Assembly (NCBI GenBank): GCA_045577175.1
Contig: JAZNHT010000062.1
Location: 1 to 11,155, forward strand
Source of the DNA: SIG701 sp045577175
Lineage (GTDB): Bacteria > Bacillota > Clostridia > Oscillospirales > CAG-272
Reading direction: 5' to 3'
DNA: 11,155 nucleotides
Below are positions 1 through 5,547 of this stretch, one piece after another; positions within the stretch are counted from its first letter, which is position 1; the number at the start of each line of letters is the position of its first letter. Made by a program: the position numbers and the translations under genes. A model generated the notes under the pieces. It was not told the DNA's origin, did no database searches, and saw only the letters and a program-made list of their open reading frames with translations.

Positions 1-36
1 AGTTTTACAACAATGTTCGTATTCAACTAAATACAA

Positions 37-67
37 AACTGACACCACTTGAAAAGCGATGTCAGTT
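37..67 (-). terminator. Probable intrinsic terminator of the coaX/ECF transcript
   Basis: On the minus strand this is a 14-bp stem with two G-T wobbles and a 3-nt loop (TTC). The outer arms are AACTGACA and TGTCAGTT, and a T-rich TTTTGTATTT stretch follows. It lies about 90 nt beyond the stop of the ECF S-component gene. The plus-strand side lacks an immediate T run, so it probably acts in the minus direction, though a bidirectional role with a gene left of the window is possible. Confidence 0.55.
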
Positions 68-155
68 CGTTGCCTAAATTTTATTTTTTCTACCACAGGG
101 GTGTTTTTTGTACTGTCCGCACAATTTGGGGCAGTTCATTCGGCGTCGGATTGGC

Positions 156-776
156 TTATTTGAAAAACTTTGTTTTCCACAAAGCGCGCGAAAGAACGGG
201 AGTTATAATTACCGTCGAAGCAAGCTCAACAAAATAGTTTACGCCGATCAAAACAAGAAAAACGAGTGCCAGCAAACCACCTGTTGTCCATGTGGAAATT
301 TCGGAATGCGCCATGAGTGCGTCACCAAAGATGGTCAGCATACCAAGAGCAAAAATTCCTGTGTTAACAGTAGGGCAGAGTGCAGATGCAACAATGGAGC
401 CGACCGTCTTATTCTTTCTTGCGATCAGTCTGTACACAAGACCCGCAACCAGTCCTGCTGCCGCTGTTTTTATGACACAAAGCACGCTGGCCGCAATAGG
501 ATTTGTTGTGACGAGAAACACATAAAACACACTGCCTGTTGTCGTCAGTACCTGAATCATCGTAACCAGTCCCGAAACAGCGCCGATCAGCGCACCGCAG
601 AGGGGAGACAAGAAGATTGCCGCGATGACGATCGGGATAAGACCAAAGTTTAGATTAATCGTGCCTACGGGGATGTACAAAAGGGTGAGGATGACTTCGA
701 TCGCCGCCAGTAGTGCAACTTGCACCATGCGGAGGATGGAGGCTCTTTTTTCAGCCATAATGTTTGTTTTTGCCAT
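156..776 (-). CDS. ECF transporter S component, probably pantothenate-specific
   Basis: A 206-residue, very hydrophobic integral membrane protein with about five to six membrane spans and a short cytoplasmic N-terminus (MAKTNIMAEKRAS). Length, spacing of the hydrophobic segments and the Gly/Ala-rich central helices fit the small substrate-binding S components of energy-coupling-factor (ECF) vitamin transporters, which dock on a shared EcfA/EcfA'/EcfT module encoded elsewhere. Specificity cannot be read from the sequence. The coaX gene 115 nt upstream on the same strand argues for pantothenate, because S components often sit beside the enzyme that uses their vitamin. The start is supported by AAGGAAG at 785-791, 8 nt before the ATG. 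A second ATG six codons downstream is less well placed. Class is fairly sure; substrate is inference. Confidence 0.8.
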   Translation of the reverse strand: MAKTNIMAEKRASILRMVQVALLAAIEVILTLLYIPVGTINLNFGLIPIVIAAIFLSPLCGALIGAVSGLVTMIQVLTTTGSVFYVFLVTTNPIAASVLCVIKTAAAGLVAGLVYRLIARKNKTVGSIVASALCPTVNTGIFALGMLTIFGDALMAHSEISTWTTGGLLALVFLVLIGVNYFVELASTVIITPVLSRALWKTKFFK

Positions 777-791
777 AAGTATAACTTCCTT

Positions 792-840
792 CGGGACTAA
801 ATACCCGTGCTGCCTCCTCGAAAGAGTGAAGCGCAGTATA
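792..840 (-). promoter_or_regulatory. Structured 5' leader of the ECF S-component gene
   Basis: On the minus strand a TATACT -10-like hexamer (835-840) is followed by a bulged hairpin (about 811-837, outer pairs CTGC/GCAG, inner CTC-TTTC-GAG). A 4-bp CGGG/CCCG hairpin (792-807) follows just ahead of the Shine-Dalgarno site. No good -35 hexamer is visible; the region upstream (841-863) is a 9-bp tandem AT repeat. I do not recognise a known riboswitch class. It may be only an ordinary leader. Confidence 0.25.
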
Positions 841-875
841 AAATATTTATAATATTTATAATAAGGCCTTAGCCT

Positions 876-904
876 AATTATACAAAATTAATTATACAAA
901 ATTT
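876..904. repeat. Two direct copies of AATTATACAAAA at the coaX 3' end
   Basis: AATTATACAAAA occurs at 876-887 and 890-901, spaced 14 bp start to start. The second copy is part of a 17-bp stretch (888-904, TTAATTATACAAAATTT) that recurs exactly at 1728-1744 upstream of coaX. The coaX stop codon (892-894) and last codons lie inside this copy. On the minus strand each copy reads TTTTGTATAATT, containing a perfect TATAAT, and both lie upstream of the ECF S-component gene. They could be operator half-sites, promoter elements or pieces of a dispersed repeat. Confidence 0.7.
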
Positions 905-1695
905 TTTTGATTCCGACGGAATATCTCGGCGATTCCAAGAAGGGTAAGCGCGGGCTCAATTCGGAATTTATTCCTGCAGTGCGGAAGAACAAGCTCTGCC
1001 AGACCGCCGGTTGCGATCAGCGACAGTTTTTTATCAGTCAATCCGTCGAGAAGAATCTGTCTAAATTCCCGTACAAATCCGTCTATCATGTATATATGAC
1101 CGTTGATAACACCGGAATTGACAGCATCGCGCGTATTTTTGCCGATAACATGCGGCGGTGCCGCGAGATCGGATGCACTAAGCTGTGAAGCCGCCTCAGA
1201 GAGCGCATTGGCACCGATCTGCAATCCGGGACAGATAACCGTACCGATCAGCGTAGACGAAGAATCTATGGCAGTGATCGTTGTGGCAGTACCAACATCG
1301 ACAATCACTGTCGGAACGTCTGCGAGAACTTGCGCAGCGACAGCGTTTGATACAATATCTGCACCAAGTTGAACCTGTGACTCCACACGAATGTTCAATC
1401 CTGTGCGCACGCCCGGACCAACGATTATCGGATACCGTCCGATGAAGTGACGTGCAGCGTTTGCGACAACATCTGTGAGCTGAGGGACAACAGAAGCGAT
1501 TGCAGAATCAGTAATGCTGTCAGCAGATATATGATAGATTTCAAGAATATTGCGGATAAGGACAACGTATTCATCGGTCGAACGGCGCGGTGTGGATGCA
1601 ATCGCAGATTTTGCGAGAATGTGCACGCCATCCTCGGAAATATCCATGACGGCAAACGATACCTCGGAATTGCCAATATCAAACGCTAACAGCAT
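892..1695 (-). CDS. coaX: Type III pantothenate kinase
   Basis: Phosphorylates pantothenate to 4'-phosphopantothenate, the first step of coenzyme A synthesis; type III enzymes are cytosolic dimers of the ASKHA fold. All family motifs are visible in 267 residues: DIGN near residue 6 (Ser where most members have Thr next), GPGVRTG at 93-99 followed by a GAD segment, DVGTATT at 133-139, ICPG near 154, TRDAVNSGVINGH near 188-200 and ATGG near 237. The family usually ends at a sequence like the RRN seen here. The final QKNFV is encoded by an AT-rich repeat that also provides the stop. GAGGTG lies 5 nt before the ATG. The candidate promoter at 1835-1864 would give a leader of about 130 nt; an alternative TATAAT at 1731-1736 would give about 30 nt. 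Confidence 0.95.
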   Translation of the reverse strand: MLLAFDIGNSEVSFAVMDISEDGVHILAKSAIASTPRRSTDEYVVLIRNILEIYHISADSITDSAIASVVPQLTDVVANAARHFIGRYPIIVGPGVRTGLNIRVESQVQLGADIVSNAVAAQVLADVPTVIVDVGTATTITAIDSSSTLIGTVICPGLQIGANALSEAASQLSASDLAAPPHVIGKNTRDAVNSGVINGHIYMIDGFVREFRQILLDGLTDKKLSLIATGGLAELVLPHCRNKFRIEPALTLLGIAEIFRRNQKNFV

Positions 1696-1727
1696 TTCTG
1701 CACCTCGTTTCTCTGATTATCATACCC

Positions 1728-1820
1728 TTAATTATACAAAATTTGCCTTTTGTATAATTGCTCACATCCTTCGGCGGCTTTGCCCGCGGAAATCCCCCTA
1801 CAAGATGGCACTCCTTTCAT
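1728..1820 (-). other. Possible 30-codon leader ORF upstream of coaX
   Basis: An ATG at 1820 opens 30 codons ending in TAA at 1728-1730, with protein MKGVPSCRGI... ending EQLYKRQILYN. Its last third is encoded by the palindrome at 1730-1759. No convincing Shine-Dalgarno site precedes the ATG, and AAAGGAG lies inside the ORF instead. It would lie in the leader RNA made from the promoter at 1835-1864. It may be chance or part of a repeated element; I recognise no family. Confidence 0.15.
1730..1759. promoter_or_regulatory. Perfect 12-bp inverted repeat upstream of coaX (candidate operator)
   Basis: AATTATACAAAA (1730-1741), a 6-nt spacer TTTGCC, then TTTTGTATAATT (1748-1759): a flawless 12-bp palindrome ending about 35 bp upstream of the coaX start. 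The arm nearer coaX carries a TATAAT (1731-1736) on the minus strand, so a bound protein could block a promoter there. The same half-site occurs twice upstream of the ECF S-component gene (876-901). No T tract follows, so it is not a terminator. It may be a regulator site for a pantothenate regulon or a dispersed palindromic repeat. Confidence 0.5.
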
Positions 1821-1834
1821 GTAGTTCTCTTTTG

Positions 1835-1864
1835 ATTCTATCATACATTGGATGTGTGTGTCAA
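1835..1864 (-). promoter_or_regulatory. Candidate promoter for coaX
   Basis: On the minus strand TTGACA (1859-1864), an 18-nt spacer and TAGAAT (1835-1840) preceded by TGA, an extended -10. The perfect -35 overlaps the stop codon of the upstream glycosyltransferase remnant. Predicted start of transcription is near 1828, giving a leader of about 130 nt that contains the palindrome at 1730-1759. Confidence 0.55.
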
Positions 1865-2233
1865 TACTGCCTGTTAAGTTGTAAAGGGTTGTTTTTCTTC
1901 ACTCTGCATGTCCGTTTCGGGCGTCTCGCGCTGCCGGAGAGGCTGCGCATTACGCCGGGAAAATACGCATAAAGTAACCACGCAATCTTTCCTTTGAAAG
2001 TCATTGCCGGAAGAATGTGTTTTTTATGCCCGCGCAAAACCTCCCGCCTCTTTTGCGCATCCTCGCTTTGCGGATCGCATTTGTTATAGTAGCGGACAAA
2101 ACGGCCGAACGCCTCACGTTTCTGCAAAAGCGCGAGATGCGCTCTTCCCTGCGATTCTTCGTTTCCCAAACAAGTTTCCGTCGTAAAAACCTCGGTATGC
2201 AGGGATAATTACAGAAACCGGTTCGGGAGTCAT
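1861..2233 (-). pseudogene. Internally deleted family 2 glycosyltransferase remnant
   Basis: An ATG at 2233, preceded by AAAGGAGA, begins MTPEPVSVIIPAY, the hallmark N-terminal strand of GT-A family 2 glycosyltransferases. That frame runs only 38 codons to a stop. A different frame then continues from about 2210 to 1861 with sequence typical of the C-terminal end of clostridial GT2 enzymes: GRAHLALLQKREAFGRFV, then HILPAMTFKGKIAWLLYAYF and PGVMR. Roughly 180-200 residues, including the whole nucleotide-sugar site and DxD motif, are missing between them, and the junction is out of frame near 2195-2215. The ATG overlaps the spoIIID stop as ATGA, so the intact ancestor was probably translationally coupled to spoIIID. 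The gene is not functional as read; a sequencing artefact would not explain so large a loss. Confidence 0.7.
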
Positions 2234-2580
2234 TTTTGTCTCTCCTTTGCTGTAGCGGCATACAATTTTGTAGGCAGTTTATCTGCTTTTTTGTTTCTGA
2301 GCATACGGTATTTCATTTTTGTTGCCTGACCGCCTCTTAAATGCCGTTCGGCTTTGTTGTTTTGCAGCACGCGCTTGGCTTCCCTGTACAGTGATGCGCT
2401 GACACGCGGCAATTTTTCTGATAAATCTTTATGTACGGTGGATTTGCTGATTCCAAAATGCTTTGCGGTCGCGCGGACTGTGGATTTTTGTTCAATCAGA
2501 AATTCCGCTAAGCGGATGCATCGCTCTTTATCGTCCGATTGAATGTCTGTGAATTGCTTTCCAACGGTATGCTCTCTCAT
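2230..2580 (-). CDS. spoIIID: Sporulation transcription factor SpoIIID
   Basis: A small DNA-binding regulator that, in endospore formers, acts in the mother cell with sigma-E to activate and repress sporulation genes. The 116-residue protein matches SpoIIID over residues 20-95: a helix-turn-helix at about 34-53 (TVRATAKHFGISKSTVHKDL) followed by the basic C-terminal element NKAERHLRGGQATKMKY at about 74-90, the second DNA contact of this family. It is longer than the Bacillus subtilis protein (about 93 residues), with some 10 extra N-terminal residues and a Lys-rich tail. GGAG lies 7 nt before the only plausible ATG. It sits downstream of two envelope-protein genes, and its TGA overlaps the ATG of a glycosyltransferase remnant. 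A sigma-E-like promoter and a 10-bp inverted repeat lie in its 58-nt upstream gap. Confidence 0.93.
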   Translation of the reverse strand: MREHTVGKQFTDIQSDDKERCIRLAEFLIEQKSTVRATAKHFGISKSTVHKDLSEKLPRVSASLYREAKRVLQNNKAERHLRGGQATKMKYRMLRNKKADKLPTKLYAATAKERQK

Positions 2581-2586
2581 ATCATC

Positions 2587-2625
2587 ACTCCGCTCAAAAA
2601 TGTTACTACAGTATATGAGCGGAGT
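2587..2625. repeat. 10-bp inverted repeat upstream of spoIIID
   Basis: ACTCCGCTCA (2587-2596) and TGAGCGGAGT (2616-2625) are perfect inverted arms separated by 19 nt. On the minus strand the arm next to spoIIID contains its Shine-Dalgarno GGAG. If transcribed whole (read-through from upstream genes) the hairpin would hide the ribosome site. If transcription starts at the promoter at 2610-2638, the far arm is not in the RNA and the repeat could act only as DNA. Confidence 0.55.
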
Positions 2626-2638
2626 TTCGGATTATGAA
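2610..2638 (-). promoter_or_regulatory. Candidate sigma-E-type promoter for spoIIID
   Basis: On the minus strand TTCATAAT (2631-2638), 13 nt, then CATATACT (2610-2617). These resemble the sigma-E -35 (GTCATATT-like) and -10 (CATACAnT-like) elements used for spoIIID in Bacillus. It starts directly after the stop codon of the upstream gene. The match is by eye; the spacing is at the short end of the usual range. Confidence 0.4.
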
Positions 2639-4261
2639 TTAATCGGTATACAGATACATGTCCACAATGCGGAAAGAGCCGTATTTCTTTGCGAAAACAA
2701 GCTCGATTGAGCCGGAATAGTCGTTGTGGACATAATATGTTTGCTGTGCGACATCGAAAGCTACAGTACAACGATACATGTTGTCGGAGTACTGCATGAT
2801 TTGCGTTACTTCCAAATTTCTGTACTCGTTGGATGTGACGGGGGTTACGTACCATATTCCTATGCGCGAGCTGGCGATGCGCTGATACGTATTGGTGCCG
2901 TAAAGGACATAGGAGAGTGCACGTTGCAGGTTTGCATCGATGTTATTATACCCTTGCGACGTGTATGTGATGTAATCTTTTGTAAAGGCATAGGCAAGGC
3001 TTGCGATTTCATCCTGCTCAACGACCGGATATGCTGCGTGGATCATTTCAGTGTGCTCGTCCGTCGAGCAGGATTGGGAAAGTGCGGTTCCGTCTGAAAT
3101 GACGGTGACATGTGCCGCAGGCGAAGCGTAGAGTCCGGATACGGTGTAGACATCGTATTCGGGGATATTGTCAACGAGTCCGAGCAATTCGGGGAAAACG
3201 GATTCGCGTACGGATTGCGCGGGATCAAGCGTTTGTCCGTAAACAGAAACTTCACTTCCTGCCGGGACACGGATTTCGCATGTATAAAGGCGAGATTCCG
3301 GATAGGCGGCAGTGAATGCCGTTCCCTCTGCGGTACACTGGATTTCAATACCGTCAAGCGTGACGGTGACGTTCGGTCGGTTGAACAAACCGTCAACCGT
3401 GTACGTGATCGCGGTTGGGAGTGCCTCGGCATTTTTTTCGAGCGGATGATAAGCGTACAGTACATCTGTCGCACTGATTTCATTTTCAGTGAGCTGGATT
3501 CCGTTGACGGATACGGACGAGCCCTCCGGAACGGTAATATCGTAAGCTGCGGTAGACGACTGCGGATAGCGGATAAAATACGTGGTTTCATGCGCTTCGA
3601 GTGCGCATACTTCCCCGTTCAGCGTGCAGATGACCTCGGGAACCGTATACAGACCGCTGATTTCGTATATGTCGCAATAAACCGCCTCGTTTTGCTCATA
3701 CGTGCTTTTGTATATGTACGGCACTGTCGTTTCCTTTACAGCATCGTTCGGTACCTCTATGCCGTTCAGTGTGAGAACAGCACCGCTCGGTACGCAGAAT
3801 TTGTATGATTTCGCTTTCGGTGCCCATTCTCCGAGTATCGGTATTTGGGAGGAAACGTACCAGCGATTCATACCAAACGAGCCGCTTGGTGTCGAAGAAA
3901 GGCGCAGCTTGGCGATTTCTGTATTCGCCTTGTATACGCTGTATGCGGGAGCGTCGGCAGAATAATTATTGAAATCCTTCCGTGCGGAAATCTTGCCGTC
4001 CACCGCTTCGAGTGCATCAGAAAATGCGGTCAAAACCGCTTCTTTCGTTTCGTATGGCGACAAATTTGTTGGGACAGCATCACGGAGCAAATTGGAATAA
4101 TCCGCGTTTGAAATGGATGAAGTGTATTGCTTCACTGCGTTTTCCGGCTGAGAATCCTCGTAGGAGGCAATGAAATTGTAAAAAGTAGCAAATCCGACCG
4201 CGATCAAACAAGAGACGACAGTAACGCAGACGAGATATATTTTCCAAAAACGACCGGGCAT
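2639..4261 (-). CDS. Membrane-anchored extracellular protein with three tandem Ig-like repeats
   Basis: 540 residues: a short cytoplasmic tip, one membrane helix at about 8-30, then an extracellular part. Residues 33-148 form a first domain starting with the motif YEDSQP. Three tandem repeats of about 85 residues follow (roughly 150-235, 238-322, 325-412); each has a pattern like VPxGxxVxVNGI, then a YxVxGLYxxPxVxVTLxG segment. The last 125 residues are a Tyr-rich alpha/beta domain. The flanking domains could be NTF2-like folds, and the overall plan recalls the extracellular part of TcaA/YvbJ-type cell-wall proteins, but this is inference from pattern, not a match I can prove. It is a paralogue of the protein at 9180-10265. 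It begins 1 nt after the NAGPA stop with no strong ribosome site, so translation is probably coupled. Function is unknown; likely envelope-associated. Confidence 0.8.
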   Translation of the reverse strand: MPGRFWKIYLVCVTVVSCLIAVGFATFYNFIASYEDSQPENAVKQYTSSISNADYSNLLRDAVPTNLSPYETKEAVLTAFSDALEAVDGKISARKDFNNYSADAPAYSVYKANTEIAKLRLSSTPSGSFGMNRWYVSSQIPILGEWAPKAKSYKFCVPSGAVLTLNGIEVPNDAVKETTVPYIYKSTYEQNEAVYCDIYEISGLYTVPEVICTLNGEVCALEAHETTYFIRYPQSSTAAYDITVPEGSSVSVNGIQLTENEISATDVLYAYHPLEKNAEALPTAITYTVDGLFNRPNVTVTLDGIEIQCTAEGTAFTAAYPESRLYTCEIRVPAGSEVSVYGQTLDPAQSVRESVFPELLGLVDNIPEYDVYTVSGLYASPAAHVTVISDGTALSQSCSTDEHTEMIHAAYPVVEQDEIASLAYAFTKDYITYTSQGYNNIDANLQRALSYVLYGTNTYQRIASSRIGIWYVTPVTSNEYRNLEVTQIMQYSDNMYRCTVAFDVAQQTYYVHNDYSGSIELVFAKKYGSFRIVDMYLYTD

Positions 4262-4262
4262 T

Positions 4263-5351
4263 TTACTTTACCAGAATCGCCGTAGCGACCGACCTTTCTC
4301 CGAACATATAGGCACTGCTCGTAAGATATTCCCCGTTTACGACCATGAGGGATGAGGAGCCTCCGTCAAGATTTGTGGCGTTTACCGCCCCATACGTCAT
4401 CATAATTTCCACCAGATCGTCATACGTCGCGCCGAGGCTGTCAAGCGATCTGCCGTTGACCACGAGCAGAAGAATCGCACCGTCGGCGCGCTGACCGATT
4501 GCGGTGCGCGGATTCAGACCGCCGCCGAGATTTGCGTTTGCATTGCAGGGGTTTCCGTTGATGATCAGCGCGGGACCGTAGCTTGCGGCATACTGAATAC
4601 CTGCGTCCAATGCCGCCTGTTCACTCATGGTGCCAACGTGCAGAATCCCGTTAGCGTCAAGACCGGCGATGCTGTGCGAGCCGCCCGTACCCCACAGAAG
4701 TTTGCCTTCATAAATTACGATGCCTGCGGGGATACCGCCGGTGCCCTGCCCGTTCGGATCGTAAAATCCGCCCGCGTTCGTTCCGGCGACGCAGTCATAT
4801 TTTTCAACCATTTCCGTGACGGTCAGACCGGATGCATCACTGCCGTACCGATCAGGCACACCGACAAAAATACGCTTGGGATCGGCAATAATGAGCATTT
4901 TTCCGTTATAGGTGGAGCCGCGAATATCAACAATCTCGATGCCTTCCAAAGGATCTTCCGTATCGGCGGGAACATCTGTGACTGACGGATCGTCAGTTTG
5001 GGCAGGATTTGAATCCGCGGGCTGTGTGTTTACTGAAGTATCCGCAGGATCAATCGGCGTCGTGTCCGCGCCCGGAAGCTGGATCAGCGATACATCAACC
5101 TGCTCATCTGTATTCGTCTCTCCGTTTGTACCGATGATTGCGTTAATTTCGTCCTCACTCAAGTAAATATCCGCAAGAAATCCGCCGGCTGATGTTTCCT
5201 TGACGGACAGAACAAACAAACGCCGTGCAGTGGGAGACGGACCGTTTACCAGAATCCATATAATGCCATATGCTGCGATGAGGAGTACGAGCAATACGGT
5301 AAAGAAAACCGCACAAACCCGTCCGATAATTGCTGCGGCAGACAACTTCAT
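4263..5351 (-). CDS. Membrane-anchored phosphodiester glycosidase (NAGPA family)
   Basis: 362 residues. A membrane helix at about 10-34 is followed by the juxtamembrane motif NGPSPT (36-41) and a conserved helix. A Pro/Thr/Asp-rich linker spans about 75-138, and an extracellular NAGPA domain about 140-362. Visible family motifs are NAGGFYDPNG (192-201), RTAIGQRADG (282-291) and LDGGSSS (328-334), which line the active site in this fold. The mammalian relative removes GlcNAc from a GlcNAc-phosphodiester; bacterial members are linked to exopolysaccharide or wall-glycan processing, with mostly unknown substrates. It is the first gene of the leftward cluster, immediately followed by the three-repeat anchored protein, and is a paralogue of the protein at 7948-9183. 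GAGG lies about 11 nt before the ATG. Confidence 0.9.
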   Translation of the reverse strand: MKLSAAAIIGRVCAVFFTVLLVLLIAAYGIIWILVNGPSPTARRLFVLSVKETSAGGFLADIYLSEDEINAIIGTNGETNTDEQVDVSLIQLPGADTTPIDPADTSVNTQPADSNPAQTDDPSVTDVPADTEDPLEGIEIVDIRGSTYNGKMLIIADPKRIFVGVPDRYGSDASGLTVTEMVEKYDCVAGTNAGGFYDPNGQGTGGIPAGIVIYEGKLLWGTGGSHSIAGLDANGILHVGTMSEQAALDAGIQYAASYGPALIINGNPCNANANLGGGLNPRTAIGQRADGAILLLVVNGRSLDSLGATYDDLVEIMMTYGAVNATNLDGGSSSLMVVNGEYLTSSAYMFGERSVATAILVK

Positions 5352-5402
5352 ATATCGACTACCTCGATTTCCAATATTTCACAAATAATGTGATAAAAAC
5401 AT

Positions 5403-5440
5403 GATATATATATTGTATAAAATTTTCGACAAAAAAGCAA
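5403..5440 (-). promoter_or_regulatory. Candidate promoter for the leftward NAGPA gene
   Basis: The AT-rich part of the 196-bp divergent gap offers two overlapping minus-strand candidates: TTGCTT (5435-5440) - 17 nt - TACAAT (5412-5417), and TTGTCG (5427-5432) - 18 nt - TATATC (5403-5408). Neither is strong. The leader downstream contains a small TCACA-N5-TGTGA inverted repeat (5379-5393). Confidence 0.35.
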
Positions 5441-5482
5441 GATAAATTTTGACCGAATTCGAAAAGATTTGATACCGATAAC

Positions 5483-5511
5483 TTGCAATTTGTGTATGAA
5501 TATGGTATCAT
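5483..5511 (+). promoter_or_regulatory. Promoter of the five-gene rightward operon
   Basis: TTGCAA (5483-5488), 17-nt spacer, TATCAT (5506-5511) preceded by TGG, an extended -10. This is a good vegetative sigma-A type promoter with a predicted start near 5518, about 30 nt before the GTG of the CapA-like gene. Confidence 0.65.
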
Positions 5512-5547
5512 TAATTTATATGGATAACAAGTTTGTAAGGAGCTAAC

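Noticed and set aside
1..155. CRISPR array or tRNA at the left edge
   Set aside because: No regularly spaced direct repeats and no cloverleaf; only the terminator hairpin at 37-67 is supported.
792..837. Known riboswitch (folate, preQ1 or similar) upstream of the ECF S component
   Set aside because: The hairpins present do not match the conserved cores I know for these classes, and the leader is very short.
3110..3808. 232-codon plus-strand open frame inside the three-repeat protein gene
   Set aside because: Antisense shadow of a well-supported gene: low-complexity Arg/Gly/Val-rich protein, no ribosome site, no recognisable domain.
5352..5482. TTGTATAA at 5413-5420 resembling the coaX palindrome half-site
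   Set aside because: Only the 8-bp core matches, and the region is very AT-rich, so chance is the simpler explanation.
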